Source: Polytrichum commune
Lineage: Eukaryota; Streptophyta; Polytrichopsida; Polytrichales; Polytrichaceae
Direction: 5' to 3'
Assembly (NCBI GenBank): GCA_950295325.1
Contig: OX485807.1
Location: forward strand, 30,909,666 to 30,973,665
DNA: 64,000 nucleotides
The position numbers were made by a program, and so were the translations under genes. Of this stretch, positions 44,962 through 57,600 are shown in pieces; the first letter of the stretch is position 1, and every line of letters begins with the position of its first letter. Under the pieces are notes generated by a model. That model was given only the letters and a program-made list of their open reading frames with translations. It was not told where the DNA came from and did not search any database.

Positions 44962-47900
44962 ATGGCTCATATTCCTGCTATTGGAGACTTGGGGTTGGCT
45001 GTCCTCTATGCAGATGGTGTGAGAGTCCCAGTTACCTTTCGGATGCAAGAGGACGGTCTAGCTTACGTGACGTCCCAACGTCTGAGTATTCGGTTCGGCT
45101 TCAGAGAGGATACTATTATTGTTGACGAGGATATTTTTGATGTTGTCACGTCAGAACTTACATACACCCTTGGTCGGGTATCGCAGCGAGATGAGAACAA
45201 TAACTTGTTTTGGAGTCTTCCTCCAGGTAGTTACCGAGTGTATGGCCTCACTGATTCTCAGATGGCTGCGTCTACTGAGATCCTCACTCCTCGTAATTCC
45301 TCTACGTGCACCATTCAAACTCCTCTGCCACGTGATGTGAAGGTCAAGCTCGAGCCCGGTCTCGACACGCCAATTGTAGAAAACGTTAGAGTTCAGTCTG
45401 TAATTACACTTTCTTCAGATGAAGAGGGCAGTCCCACCAAGCCCCCGCCTCAGGTTATAGTTAGTGGGAATGCTCCTAAAGTATATCCTTTGTCCCAAGA
45501 GACTGTTAGCATATTTCCATTGCTAAAACAACTTGCAGGAAGGCCGGGAAAAAAAAATATTCTAAAAAAATTAGATTACTCAGTGATTAGACACGAGAGA
45601 GTAGAGTACCTTCCTGCTGAGTTCGATGGTGTCGTCATATTTGAGTTGCCACCCGCTAGTGACACGGCCGCACGGTCACAGGCCAAGTCAATGCAGGGAA
45701 TGGACAAGCGTTACGACGGCCATGTGTGGACGAAGACCATCACCACCAACATCACAAACGACTTTGGTTTGTCCTTCCGTTCTTCCGCTTGCGTTGGACA
45801 CCTGCGTTGCAACAACAAGGAGTGCGAATATTTGATCCGCCGACCTCGTATTTTCGAAGTCAACGAGACAGAGTTTGAAGGTTGTACCCTCCAAGCCTTT
45901 GTAGTGGATCAAGCGCCCCCACCTGACTCTACGTTTGTTTGCAAGGTATGTAAAGAACCCCCAACATGTATTGCTACATGTGGAGCGAAAATTTATTATG
46001 TTGCTGGCAAAAACAACCACACAAGAGCGTGCATCCACATTGGAACTCACGATCACCCTGTCAAGGTGGGCGACTACAGAGACACTAAGGCTGAGATCAG
46101 TGGCCTAATTGAAGAACAGATCGAGAAGACTCCTCAGGCTACCAAGAGTGCACTTGTGTTGGAGGCTAGCAAAGTTCTAATTGGCAACTATCTTCTTCAA
46201 TCCGATGACGCGCCACCAAAGAAGCTCACTCTGGAGGAACTTGTTCCTGTATTCGACCGGTGCAAGGACATGGCTTCCCCGAACATCCGCAACAAGGTTA
46301 TGAGCTTCCGATACCTCAAAAGGTATGGTGTCATGGACTCTATCACCAAACTCCGTGGAATCAGTTTATGGGCCTTTGTTCAGGAGAACAAATTCCCTGG
46401 TCAAGGGGCTGATCTTGACAAGGTTTTTGTCTTCAAGATGTCGGAAGTCGGGCCTGGTAGTGGGGTAGACTTGGTGAAGCGTATGCAGCCCGGCGAAGAT
46501 CTGGAGAATGCTTGGATGATGTTCGACCATGTGAAACGGGTTAGACAATGGACCACAATGGCATGCCACGTGTATGACTCCACGTATTGTCGTGTCATGA
46601 CCATTGCAAGTTGTGACATGCAATCGGAGGACTGTGATGCCCAGATCGTTTTTTGGAAGAATCTCAATGCTGTGATGGAGAGGAATGGTGTTGTCGATAC
46701 CAACTTCAAGGGTTTCATGGCCGACAGCGCCCAGGCCAATTGGAATGCAGTTCGGGTCATATATGGCAACGGGAAGAAGGAGGACCGCATGGATGACCGG
46801 GAGAGAACCTGTCAGTTTCATTGGACCCAATCTATGGTTAAGTATACCGAGAAATACATTCCCGAAGAACTCTGGGAGCAGTACAAGAAGATGTGCCACC
46901 AATATAGGACCGCGAGGACCATGGACGAAGCGGAAAACCTGTACCACGGGCTACGTGCATGGTGGGTATCCGCCGGGGCAGTGACAGAGAAGGCACTTGA
47001 CAAACTGGAGCTCTGGCTTGCATTCTGGCATTTCCGTTATCGCCAATGGGGAGGCTTCATGACCGGGGTATGTTGTCCCAAAACTTGTTGTTTTTTTTTT
47101 CTTTCACTGTAATTTTCACAACTCTTCTCCAATTTATAATTGCTTCCACTATGTGCACGCAGAAATTTACAGAAGGAGAACTAGCAGAAATGCCTTCATG
47201 TAATCTCGCCGAATCAATACACAACAAGTGGCTTCAAGCGTCTGGAAATAGCGGCGGCGACCTCTATGTTGCTACCGTGGACGACTTCGTTCGAGGCTTC
47301 CTACAGGTTGTCAATTACTACCAGTTCCTGAAAGGTGATGTCGGCGGTACAGGCCCTACAAAGAAAGAGCTCAAGCTAAGGTTGGCAGAGCGCAGGGCGA
47401 AGCAAACGGGTAATCCTTTAGTCCTCGAAGACCCCATGATGGACATGCCTGGAGCAGAAGAGTTATGTACCCGGGTGCCTTGCATGGCTGGGGAAGAGGT
47501 ATTCGGGTCCACGAAACGGAAAGCAGATCTACCTCTTGGAGCAGAAGAGGAGTCGCACAGACCTGATAAGGTCAACTTCTCACATCCCCGTGGCTCTGGT
47601 AGGGCTGTCCGGACTCGTTCCACTAACATGCCCATAATTATTGAAGAGGATGATTCCAATGTCCCGGAAGTTGCACCCATGGCGCCATATGCCGACAATG
47701 TCGTCCCGTCCCACATCCCCGAGGGACGGATCAGCCACGTCACTGCCGTCGAGGAGACTAGGGTGAACGTGAAGGAGTGGCACATCGCTCGGTTGCCAAA
47801 GACTTCTGCCAAATGTTGTTGGGCACAGAGAGCTGTCACCAAAAAGAAGTGTACTGAGAGAATCGTAAGGGGTGCAAAATCAACCCCTACCCCTACGTAC

Positions 47901-48647
47901 ACCGGTCTATGGCACAGCACTAGGAGGAATGTGAAAGAGACCACAGAGTTTTTCTTCTGCTCAGATGATATCCATAGGTGCGTTAAGGGTAGCAGGCGCA
48001 AATGGGTTGTTCAATACTCTGCGGAACAGGAGAGACCAAGCATTCCGGATGTTTGGCCAGTGAAACTTGGCACTAACCTCAAGCAATGTGAGATCCTGGC
48101 CCTCGAGGCGGCCGGATTCCAACTGCCGCAGAAAGTGCCAGTCTCACCCAGAAGGCTCTTTTCCACTGCACCGTCTCCGGCAAATCTAGACTCCGTGCCG
48201 GTGCCAGCAGATGCGGACAGGTATCCTGGGAAGAGAGAAGGGAAGCTCGTTAAGCGCACCGCAACCCGTCCAAACCCTCAGCAGCGGCTATCCATGGGCT
48301 CTTCGGACTCCCTCAAAGCTCAACTCCGCTCGGTCACAATGATTCCTCACCCTGGCCATGGCTGCATCATTGCGCTAGACTCGATGATGCCACCCGATGT
48401 GACACAATACCATATCACCATCAGTTCCCTCCCGGGTTGCACATGCCCTGCGTTCAAGAAGACAATGACCAACTTTCGAGGGCGGAATCAATTCTCGTAT
48501 TGCAAGCATGTTTACTATATTCTTTTAAAGGTCTGCCATCGCAATCCTGATGTAGACCTTTTCATCCACGCGCCAACCTTCAGCTTCAACGAGGTCAAAG
48601 TAATTCTCGATAGTGGAATTTTAACTCACCCTTTAGATCGGACCTAG
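44962..48647 (+). CDS. Mutator-like transposase with SWIM zinc finger, two exons
   Basis: Exon 1 ends at 47067 (donor GTATGT) and exon 2 runs 47163-48647 (acceptor CACGCAG); the phase is 0 and the joined frame is open, 1,195 aa from ATG 44962. The frame is also open up to an ATG at 44851. A Cys/His-rich module at about 45790-46060 (CVGHLRCNNKEC; CKVCKEPPTC; RACIHIGTHDHP) resembles the zinc-binding DNA-binding domains of some Mutator-like proteins. Probable catalytic aspartates are in HVYDSTYC (46576-46578) and GFMADSAQANW (46723-46725), followed by the CxxH motif ERTCQFHW. Exon 2 ends with a SWIM finger: CTC (about 48438), then a CKH group (about 48500). VITLSSDEEG and PIIIEEDD look like SUMO-interacting motifs. 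No disabling lesion is seen, and terminal repeats were not identified. Confidence 0.75.
47068..47162 (+). other. Intron of the Mutator-like gene
   Basis: Begins GTATGTTG, has a T-rich tract and ends CACGCAG. At 95 bp it is typical in length for introns of this window, and it keeps the frame across the join. Confidence 0.85.
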
Positions 48648-49140
48648 GATTTACTCTAGGAGTGTCCCTTTCTCCCATCAACATGATAGATCGATGAAGT
48701 AGTGCCTATTCATCCATGTTTCTAATCGAGTACGACATAGACTAAGTGATATAAGATTTTCATTGAATAATTTAAGATTGTCAGCTCAATAATATAATAA
48801 ATACAATCGCATGGATTATTTTTATTCAACTCAAAATGTTGGATTACAATACTCAACTGTATCATGTGTCTCTATACATCTTGGGATCATCCTTGGTTTT
48901 CATCATCTACTTATTTATTATATCACAATTTTACTATCATTTTTGCACTTCACGGTTCCCAAACTAAATCAGACCATTTCAAATTCAAGGCATTTATTTT
49001 ATTTAGTGCCTACACATTCCACGGAAATAGGTCCCAAATTTTTTCTATTTCTGGCATAATCTGGAATATTCTAAGTATATTCTTGTACTATTTTTAGGAA
49101 ATTCTAAATTTAATATAGAATATTTCCTATTTTTACACCA
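48648..49140. other. No gene recognised
   Basis: AT-rich 3' flank of the Mutator-like gene. An imperfect palindrome around AGGAAATTCTAAATTTAAT lies at about 49096-49128, immediately before the edge of PIF element 2. Confidence 0.5.
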
Positions 49141-49200
49141 TTTCTGCTCTCCGCTCTCCAAATCGCCACTCTCTGCTCTCCGCTCTCTGCTCACCGCTCA
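49141..49200 (-). repeat. GCTCTCC repeats at the left edge of PIF element 2
   Basis: About six GCTCTCC-type copies, the reverse complement of the repeats at 32045-32095, followed by GCTCACATAC as at the other element. Marks the SANT-side end of the element. Confidence 0.8.
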
Positions 49201-52200
49201 CATACAAGTCTCGTCCCCCCCCTCTCCGTTCTCTCACCCCCCTGTGCGGGGCCGGATAGCCTCCAAGCACCGGTCACGGGACCATTTCCGGCTTGGAGAC
49301 CACTGGTGCGGCCCCCCCCTAAGGCAGAGTGATAACTCAAGTCTATTGTTTTAGAGATGTGATCGATGTCAGTAACAGTTGCTGTAATTGAATTATATAC
49401 TGGATTATATCCTGAGTGAGTCGTGGTTACCGCATGCAATTAAATATGAGGTTGAATGTTGAGAGTGTACGGATTTCGGAAAGCTCTAAGTCTATAGTCT
49501 GTTTAGTATAGTGAAGGTCAATAATGAATCATACTTCTTCATTGAGAGAGTTCTGGCAGGGAACCATGGCTGTTTTCGATCATCATTGTTGGCAGACTTG
49601 AAATAAAGTTATAGTGAGATATGGCTTCAATACAAATATTACCTAAATTTGTGAAAGGACCTTCTGAGTCAATACAAGGCAATTGGAAGAGAGAAGTTGA
49701 ATTAGGGAGCATCTGTTATATCCTCGCCGAACTTGCAATGATTTTTATTTGCTACAACTAAAGAGGGGGCCACACCCGGGGGTTCCATGCCGGAAATGGT
49801 GCTGAGACCGGTGGGGATCAGCTAACTGGCACCGCACATGGGGTGCCCAAAACTGAGCGGTGAGCAGAGTGTTAGAGGTTGTCGCTTCGTCCTTCCTGCC
49901 GGAAGGGGTTTCAAACCTGCTCAAAGTGCTGACTTCTTGCCGCAGCCAGGTAGCAGCGTTTTGAATCGGGCCTCGGATGACACGGATGAATCTTGGTTGG
50001 ATGTGATGAAGCTCATCCACGGGTAGAGCTGCCCCGCAATGCAAGCGCCCGTTGCGGAGATTGGGGTTTGGCGTGTCGAAGGTCGCTATCGGAGTCTGGG
50101 GTTTGGCGACGTCGTGGAGCCGGTTTGCTGGCGGGAATCAGAAGTGTGCCCGGGAGGGGAGGGCAGGGAGTGGCATTCGAGGCTGCGGAGTGGACGAGCC
50201 GCGGCGGAGGGGTTTGGTTGGCGGGAATCGCAGGTACTTTCGGGTGCAACCCTGTGGGATGCAGATGTGGTTCGCTGTATTTGTTACCTCTGGTTTTGGA
50301 TGGTTGGGGTGCCGGAAAAGTGAACGACCTCTGTGTCCGTGCGCGAGGCACCCCGATCTCTGCTGCATCGTGGAAAGAGGTGCACTTCTTGCGCTACATT
50401 GGTGTTCTGCAAGCGGTCGGCCGTAGGGCACTGCAGGTTATGCTGCCAACAGGCCGCGGTGGAGAGGAGCGTGGCACATGCTTCCGAGGTACCTCCGCAC
50501 CCTGCCCTTCTCGATTGTGGTGTCTGTTCTTCGTCGTGGGTTGTGTGGATTTTTGGTGGTCGTTGTTGTGTTGTGCGGTTCGAGCTCCGGGGGCGCTCCT
50601 CCCTGGCCTCATATTTTCGTGGGGTGGGTTCAAAGCAGTTGTTCCCACTGTTAGTTTTGGCTGTGCGTTTCTGACAGCAGTGGAGGTGGGGGCTTGGGCA
50701 ATGTGGATGGGCATTTGGTGGTGTCCATGCTGCGAATGCCACACCGTGGGGATTGGCGGATGTGTGTTCGGGGTCTGTGCCGCGATCGCCACAGTATGGG
50801 GATGGTGAAATGGGAGGGCGTGGTCGTCCCCGTCTGCGATTTGGGTTGGGTTGGTCCTGCACAGTGTGTGCGTGGGGGGGGGGGAGTGGCAACAATCTGT
50901 TATAGTTTTTGGTTGCCGAGCATGCAACAAAATTGGCTATGGATCTAGGCAGTGTTCATAGGTGCAGTATACGATCGATGCGCGTTCCGGTTGGTTGCAG
51001 TTGCTTCCGTGTTGTGCTGTGTGCTGGGGGAGCTTTATCGTCTGCAATGCTCGAGGCAGTTCCCTCCCGATTCAGGCTGGTAGCATAGGTGGTGGACACA
51101 CTCAATTATCGCTTGGGATTATTGTGGATGGTCGTGTGTTTGTGTTGGTGATTTGTCGGTTTCGGGGTCACTCTATGTGTTGGAGGTTGTCGCCACGCAA
51201 TTTCCCCGCAGTCTGCGACTTGAACCCTGGACTCTTCAAACCCCATTGCCCCATCCTTGACTGGATGTCTGCTCTCCTCCTCCGCAGTTTCGCTGTCCTG
51301 CTTCCAATGCCACATGGGCGGCTATCGTTTCCCCGTTGCTTTACATGGGTTTTGCATAGTGCTAGAGTCGCAATGATGCTAACAACTTTTGGGGGTGTGG
51401 TGTGCAGGTTCGCCCACAAGTGCTCCCGCACTGTGCGGGGCCATTTCGCGGTCCTCACTCTCTGCGTCAGCGACACACCCAGAGTTCTGCAATTACGCGC
51501 ATTCGGGACGTGCATGTGTATGTCTGTTACGCATAGATGTCGTCGGTATCTGCACACAACCTAGCCTATTTTAGTGTGCGGGCACATAGTGCGCTCGGTT
51601 CTGGGCCCCTGGTTTTGCCGAGGATTGGTGCAGGTCAGGGGGGCCTCGCAGAATTCCAGTTGCATCCCTTCCCCATAGTGTGTAGTTGTCCTCCCATTGT
51701 CACCCTCATTCTCTGCATGGCACTCCGCAATGCAGACGGTGTTATTAAATATATGTTTTTTTGGTCAGCCCTTAGGTTGCATGAAACACTCTTCCGCGCT
51801 GTTGTTGGTGTTCATCATATGCTGCGTCCCTTGTGACAATATGCGTCTTTTGTGTTGGCCCATGGGGTTGTGGCGCACTTGTGGATGCCGTGCACGTGAA
51901 CCACTGTCCACCTGCTTCCATGTTCACATCGGTGCCTTTCGGCACCATTCTCAGCTGGTGTTTTTGTGGTGTGAAAATTAACGCTGCCAGATATGCCAGC
52001 AATCTTTAATTGCAAGCCTCCATTCCTCTAACTTAATCGTTCCATCCTTTACTATCACTCTGCCTGAATCGCCCCCAGGTCCCGAGCACCTCACACTGGC
52101 CCACAAGTGATTGCAAGTCTGCAGGGCCCTTCCACATCGGTTCGCCACATTGACAAGCCTGCAATTTGCCGAACACATTGCCGAATTACGTTGTTCCGAT

Positions 52201-52470
52201 TTTCCGCAGCATGGTTCCGGACACCGAGAGGATTTTTGGTTTTTGTGCTATTTGTTGCTGGAAAACCCCCTGCCATTCAACAATAACTGTGTGTATGGTA
52301 GTTCATGTCCGATTGTGTCGTGTGCGCCGTTTGTGTGTCTCTATTTCTGTGCTGTAATCCAGGCGCATTTAAACTTGCATTCAGTTGTTGTCTCCATGCC
52401 TGTTTGTACACTCTTGCAGAAATTGCGGTTGTTTGTTTTCGTTCTGCTGTGCTGGTTCCGCTGTCGAGCA
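49201..52470. other. SANT-side arm of PIF element 2, no gene assigned
   Basis: GC-rich with many overlapping frames on both strands and no recognisable domain. It is about 1.2 kb longer than the matching arm of element 1. A TTGCAG-type splice acceptor (about 52415-52420) and CGAGCA just before the start codon fit a short upstream untranslated exon. Confidence 0.4.
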
Positions 52471-53111
52471 ATGGACGATATTGTGCACTTGGGAGACAAC
52501 TCGCAATGTCCGTCCACTCAGGTGCCCTTCGATGCAGATTGTGAAATTCCATCCGATTTCGTCGACACCCATGTGCAAGCACCTTTCATGTCAGCAGGCA
52601 CAAGGGGGGTTGTGCGTGGTGGGGGCAGATCACATACTGGACGGTCACCGTCGGCCACCTCGCATTTACAGGCTGCACTTCCACACAAGGTTCGGGGGCC
52701 CAACTGGACAGAGGCGGAAATGCTTGTGCTAATTGGGCAGAAAAGAATTGAGTGGGATGGGAGGCATAATTGCAGTCAGCCTTCCCTCGCCAAGTTTGTG
52801 TATGGGACCACCGCATGGAAATTGGTCCTCGCAGGTTGCATGAGTGTGGTGGGTTTCCGAGCAAGGGACGCCGACCAAATCACCAACAAGTGGGATGGAT
52901 TGATCAAGGATTACAAGAAACTGAAGGACTACATTGAGGGCACGGGTTCGGCCAATTGGTGGGGAATGAATAGGGAGGAGAAGAAACAACTGTCCAAAAC
53001 AAGGAAGATGTCATTGGAGTTTAGTGAGGCCATGTATACAGAAATGGAGGGATTTGTAGGGAGAAGACAAATATTTGGCCGTGCCGCCGATGTTGTGGAC
53101 TCCGATAGGGT

Positions 53112-53116
53112 GGCTC
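53112..53116. repeat. Target-site duplication GGCTC (left)
   Basis: Matches GGCTC at 60397-60401; 5 bp is the usual duplication for Ty3/gypsy elements. Confidence 0.95.
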
Positions 53117-54088
53117 TGTCGCAACCCTTGCTAGGTCCCTTAATAATCTTGCCAATTTTCAATTCTAGCAAAGGTTACGAGTCGCTAACCCTTCGCATTC
53201 CGCCATGCTAATGGTTAGCTCCTCTTACCCCGGACCAATAGTTCATAGGAGGGAACCAACCCTCCTACTTTGCTTTCGGGACTCACCCCTTAATCGGTAA
53301 CCCATTTCCCCAATGTGGACTTCCATCCATGGAAGTCCAATCCTATGTTGATCATCGCGTTGCCGGAGCAACACTACAACAACCCGAACCATACTAGGCA
53401 ACTATGGCCTCACAATAGGCCAAAGCCCATGGAGGCCTTGCCGTTCGGCCTCGGGTGGGTGAGGCCACACCACCTCACCCATATAAGCCTCTAGGACTTC
53501 ACGCGGGGCCCCTACCCCACCGTCAACCAACCTCTTGTCTCTCTACCAAGAGTTGGGGCCAAGTGGACATTTTCCTTTAGCTGCTGGGCCTAGAAGCCCC
53601 CACAGCTTCAGACCATCATAACTTCCTTGTATGATGTCCGATCATAACAACCAACCACTCCATCCTCATCTACGCTTCACGTAGATGCCGATGAACTCCT
53701 CACTTGCCCCATTCGGGCAAGTGGTGAGGAAGTTATGCCTGTTTGAACCTTGGCAGTCCCGGGAATCACTCCCAGGCACTGCTGTACCAGGGCGCTGTCC
53801 CGGGACAGCGCCCCACTCAAATGGCCATAACTCCTAGCTCACACCTCCGATTCAGGTGTTCTTGAGCATTCTAGAATCACCACGCCATGAGCTACGCATA
53901 GCTCATGGCCTTACCCTCGTGCCTCCTAGTTACCGTGGGTGGGAGGCGTTCCCAACGCCCGGGGCCCTCACCCACACTAGGATCACTTGGGCCCTCTCAC
54001 CAACGGCGCCACAAGTCCCGGGTGTCACTCCGGGGTCCCCCTTGTGCCCATGGTGTTTCGGGCACTCCTCATGGAGAGGTGCGCGACA
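53117..54088 (-). repeat. LTR (3' LTR in element orientation)
   Basis: 972 bp. Reading by eye I found no difference from 59425-60396. It contains a 24-bp perfect palindrome (53790-53813, centre CCCGGG), a GCCATGAGCTA/TAGCTCATGGC hairpin (about 53885-53910) and, on the minus strand, a TATA-like CTTATATGG (about 53490-53480). Open frames in it are not genes. Confidence 0.95.
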
Positions 54089-54100
54089 CTCACCCCCACC
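54089..54100 (-). other. Polypurine tract
   Basis: On the minus strand reads GGTGGGGGTGAG, purine-rich and directly next to the 3' LTR, the place where second-strand synthesis is primed. Confidence 0.8.
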
Positions 54101-54929
54101 AAACGGAGTCGATGCCCTCATCGAATATACTCGTAGTCGGCACACCAATTCTCAAGTTGCCATCCTCTATGGTGCGGCATTGTGTTTACCTTAGGGCGCG
54201 ACCCCCACAATGCATCTTCAAATTTGGCATAGTCCCAAAGGTGTCGTTCCTAGGTGGTCCGTTAGCGACCTTGGATCTCTCATCCAAGGACCTAACCTAT
54301 ACTGGACCCACCTACTTTGGGACTCATTTGGGTTGCCCCTCCTTTGGGGCCTCCCCCGTTAGGCTCCACTAGCCTAACATGACACATCTAGGCGAGACCT
54401 CAACGCTTCCACTAAGTTGTCTCGGTTGCAACTCCGAGATGGCTTTCCATTGTTAAGCCACGCCTTGATCGCACGGGGGTGATGCCAAGTCCCGCCCGAC
54501 TCGGTTCCCACTTTGCTCTTTCGAGACATGGGTTCATGACTCCCATGCGCCAACTCACGTTAGCTCGCGGGTAGCACTTTTATGAGCACGCGCCATCACC
54601 TTGCCCCCGCCCGGACAAGCCCACAACTAAGAAGTTTTTTGGTTTTATCCAAGGCCCCTCCAAGCCATGGCCCCCAATTACTCGGCTTACCCAACCTAGT
54701 TTGGCATGTCTATTCCCCCTCTTCCATTAACCAAGCACAAGTACAAGACTAGGACCTCATCTCATACTTTTCTCTTTGCACCACTAAAGCTTGGACTTTA
54801 TTCCCTCAAGCCAAAGAACAAGTACATGTTGTGGAGCGATTAGCCTCAAAGCTAAATGTACTACTAGCGTCTCTCCCCCACTAAAGGAGATTGATGTCCT
54901 CATCAATGCCTACGCTTCATTTTATTGGA

Positions 54930-55090
54930 ATGTCTAGCCTTAGTTTCTTCAAAGTGCTTCACCAATTCCTTGGTGTTTATCATGTCCATTGCCGCCACCC
55001 AAGCGGTTTCTTTCTCATGGTATCCTCACCATTTCACCAAGTACTCCTTTGTACATTTTCTTTCATTTTCACTTGGGCTTCCTACACTTG
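54930..55090 (-). pseudogene. Chromodomain remnant
   Basis: Minus-strand translation shows KEYLVKW, a stop, then GYHEKETAWVAAMDMINTKE. This fits a chromodomain with its aromatic positions and a stop where the family usually has Lys. A chromodomain at the integrase C-terminus defines chromoviruses, where it guides insertion to marked chromatin. Confidence 0.75.
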
Positions 55091-55189
55091 AGGATGCCCT
55101 CTTACCTCATGTTCCAAATGACCTCCACAAGGTCGGGACATGGCCTAATCACTTGCTTGTGATCGGGCCACAAGGTGTCGTTCTAAAAT

Positions 55190-56330
55190 GACTTTCGTAA
55201 TGAGACATGAAATGTCGGATGCACTTTGATCTCCGGCGGTAATTCCAACTTATATATGTCCTTGACCACTTGTTCCACAATGGGAAACAGAGCTCCAATT
55301 TTGGACATGAACTTTGGAGTGAGGCCTTCCGGCTAAGTGAAGTTGTTCACATTCAACAACACCTTTTGGCCCACCTCATTCTCCACTTCACGTCTTTTGG
55401 CATTGACTTGCACTCCGTAGCACCTTCGGGCTTTCTCCACCAACAACTTGGTCATCTCCAAGACTTGTTCACGCTTCTTGGCCAAGTCCTCACCATCTTG
55501 GTTGAACTCTAGTGTTGAATGTGCCCCCTCGAGAGCTAGGTTAATAGGTTGGAGCGCATCCACTCCATAAGCCACCACAAAAGACCACCCCTTGGTGGCC
55601 AAGTGCGTGGCTACATTGCAATTACACTCCGCTCGACCCACATAGTCCGCCCAATCTCCTTGGTCCGCCCCCACCAAGTTCCTCAAGTATTGCTTCAAGA
55701 CTCCATTCACACGCTCCGATTTCCCATTCATTTGGGAATGCAAGGTTGTGCTAAACCTTAGTTTCAATACAACCTCCTTAGAGAAATGCATTGAAAATGC
55801 ACTTGTGAACTTTGGATCTTGATCCCACACAATCACTTTTGGCAACCCGTGGTGCCTCAACCATCCTTTGAGAAAAGGCTATGCGGTCTCCAACGCGGTG
55901 GCGGTTCCCACAATCGGCACCATGTGTGCCCACTTGGCAAACCGCTCTACCATCAACAAGATGGCATCATACCCATGTGACTCCGGCAAACTTGTGATCA
56001 AGTCCATGCACATACCATGCCATGGCGCCAACGGGATAGGCAACGGTTGCAAGAAGCCGCCTTGCTTTTGGTAAGAGGCTCGGTTCACTTTGCACTTTGA
56101 TTCAAGCCTTCACAAAGTGGGCTATATCTTCCTTTATGCACCGCCAATGGTACCTCTTTGACACATTCTATGGCGGTTTTTTCTTTCTCCTCTATGGCCG
56201 GCAATAGGACTATCATATTCCTCCTTCAAAACCGATAGCCTCAACTTGCCTTGTGGCACATATACCCGACTTTGTTTGCACTTGAACAATCCGTCCACCA
56301 ACTTAACCTCTTTGAGCACCTTGTTCTTGC
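55190..56330 (-). pseudogene. Integrase remnant
   Basis: Pieces in order on the minus strand: an N-terminal zinc-binding region (GHRGERKN, about 56200-56180); the core's first Asp in MCMDLITSLP (about 56005) followed by GYDAILLMVERFAKWAH; the second Asp in VWDQDPKFTS (about 55820); and the Glu in NGKSERVNGVLKQYLRNL (about 55730-55670). A GPY/F-like C-terminal part follows (LTPKFMSKIGALFP; HPTFHVS, about 55310-55205). The three catalytic residues survive, but frameshifts lie at about 55870 and 56110 and stops occur in the C-terminal part. Confidence 0.8.
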
Positions 56331-56581
56331 GAAGCTCACCTAAAAGCTTTTGTGCTTTGGGGTAGTTAATTTACCCCTCCCGTATCTTGCATCACAAGTT
56401 TCGTTTGCCCGCACACATTAGCCACAAGGTTTGGATGGTTCTCATTGCTTGGAACTCTTCCGGTCTACTTCGCGCATCCGGCACCACATTTCCATGGTCC
56501 GGTTTGTGGATCAAATCCACCTTCATAAGCGCCAAACTATCATGCCTCCGCAATGACTTGGCGTTCACTTATGCTTGTATG

Positions 56582-57600
56582 TCAAAATACTTTTAGGACA
56601 CATTGTCCATGTAGACCTTTGCTTTGTGCGACCCCATATAATGTCGCCACATCTTCAAGCAATGCACTACGGCAAAGAAGTTCTTTGTCATGAGTTGGTT
56701 GTCTTCTTTGACAACCATCGAGCTTCATGCTCCCATATGCAATGGCCATCCATCTTACACAAAATCCACCATTGGCAAAGTCATTCACCCCCGTATGCAC
56801 CTCAAAAGGTTTGTCAAGCTCCGCGAACTTGAGCACGGGCGGCGAAGAGAACTTGCTCTTAAGCTCCCCAAAGACTTGGTGACAAGGCTCATCCCATTCT
56901 TGGGATAGCCATTTCTTTCACGAGTCATACAAGGTCGGACAACCATCGAGCTTCATGCTCCCATATACAATGGTCATCCATCGTGCATCAACATCCACCA
57001 ATGGTAAAGTCACTCGCCCCCGTATGCACCTCAAAAGGTTTGTCAAACTCCAAAAACTTGAGCACGGGTGGCGAATAGAACTTCGTCTTAAGCTCCTCAA
57101 AGACTTGGTGGCAAGGCTCATCCCACTCTTGGGATAGCCATTTCTTGCACAAGTTGGACAAGGTTGAACAACCATCAAGCTTCATGCTCTTATATGCAAT
57201 GGCCATGCATTTTGCCTTAACATCCGCCAATGGTAAAGTCACCCGCCCCCGTATGCACCTCAAAGGTTTGCCAACTCCACGAACTTGAGCACGGGCGGCG
57301 ACGAGAACTTGGTCTTAAGCTTCCCGAAGGCTTTGTGGCAAGGCTCATCCCACTCTTGGGATAACCATTTCTTGCACACGCCGGACAAGGTTCAACAACC
57401 ATGGAGGTTAATGCTCCCATAAGCAATGGTCATCCATCTTGGATCAACATCCGCCAATGGTAAAGTCCTTCGCCTCCATGTGCACCTCAAAATGCTTACG
57501 AAAATCCGGAAACTTAACCACATCTTGTGAAGAGAACTTACTCTTGAGCTCCCCAAAGGCTTGGTGACAAGGCTCATCCCACTCTTGGGATAGCCATTTT
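56582..57600 (-). pseudogene. RNase H region with four tandem 229-bp repeats
   Basis: The motif FEVHTGASDFTIGG (family: FEVxTDAS) recurs. The marker ATCCCA(T/C)TCTTGGG starts at 56891, 57120, 57346 and 57576, giving units of 226-230 bp. Copies differ by substitutions and small indels, so the duplication is older than the insertion into this site. The catalytic Asp of the TDAS motif is Gly (TGAS or TGVN) in the copies. Confidence 0.8.

Noticed and set aside
49993-51574. Overlapping frames up to 271 codons in the element 2 arm
   Set aside because: Open on both strands at once, no motifs, no counterpart in element 1; consistent with GC-rich non-coding DNA.
53856-54372. Open frames of 112-155 codons in the LTRs (also 60164-60587, 41261-41599, 23351-23751)
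   Set aside because: Repeat-derived frames in GC-rich LTR sequence, on both strands and without motifs. The frame at 60164 only appears joined to the SANT-like gene because the LTR end is open by chance.
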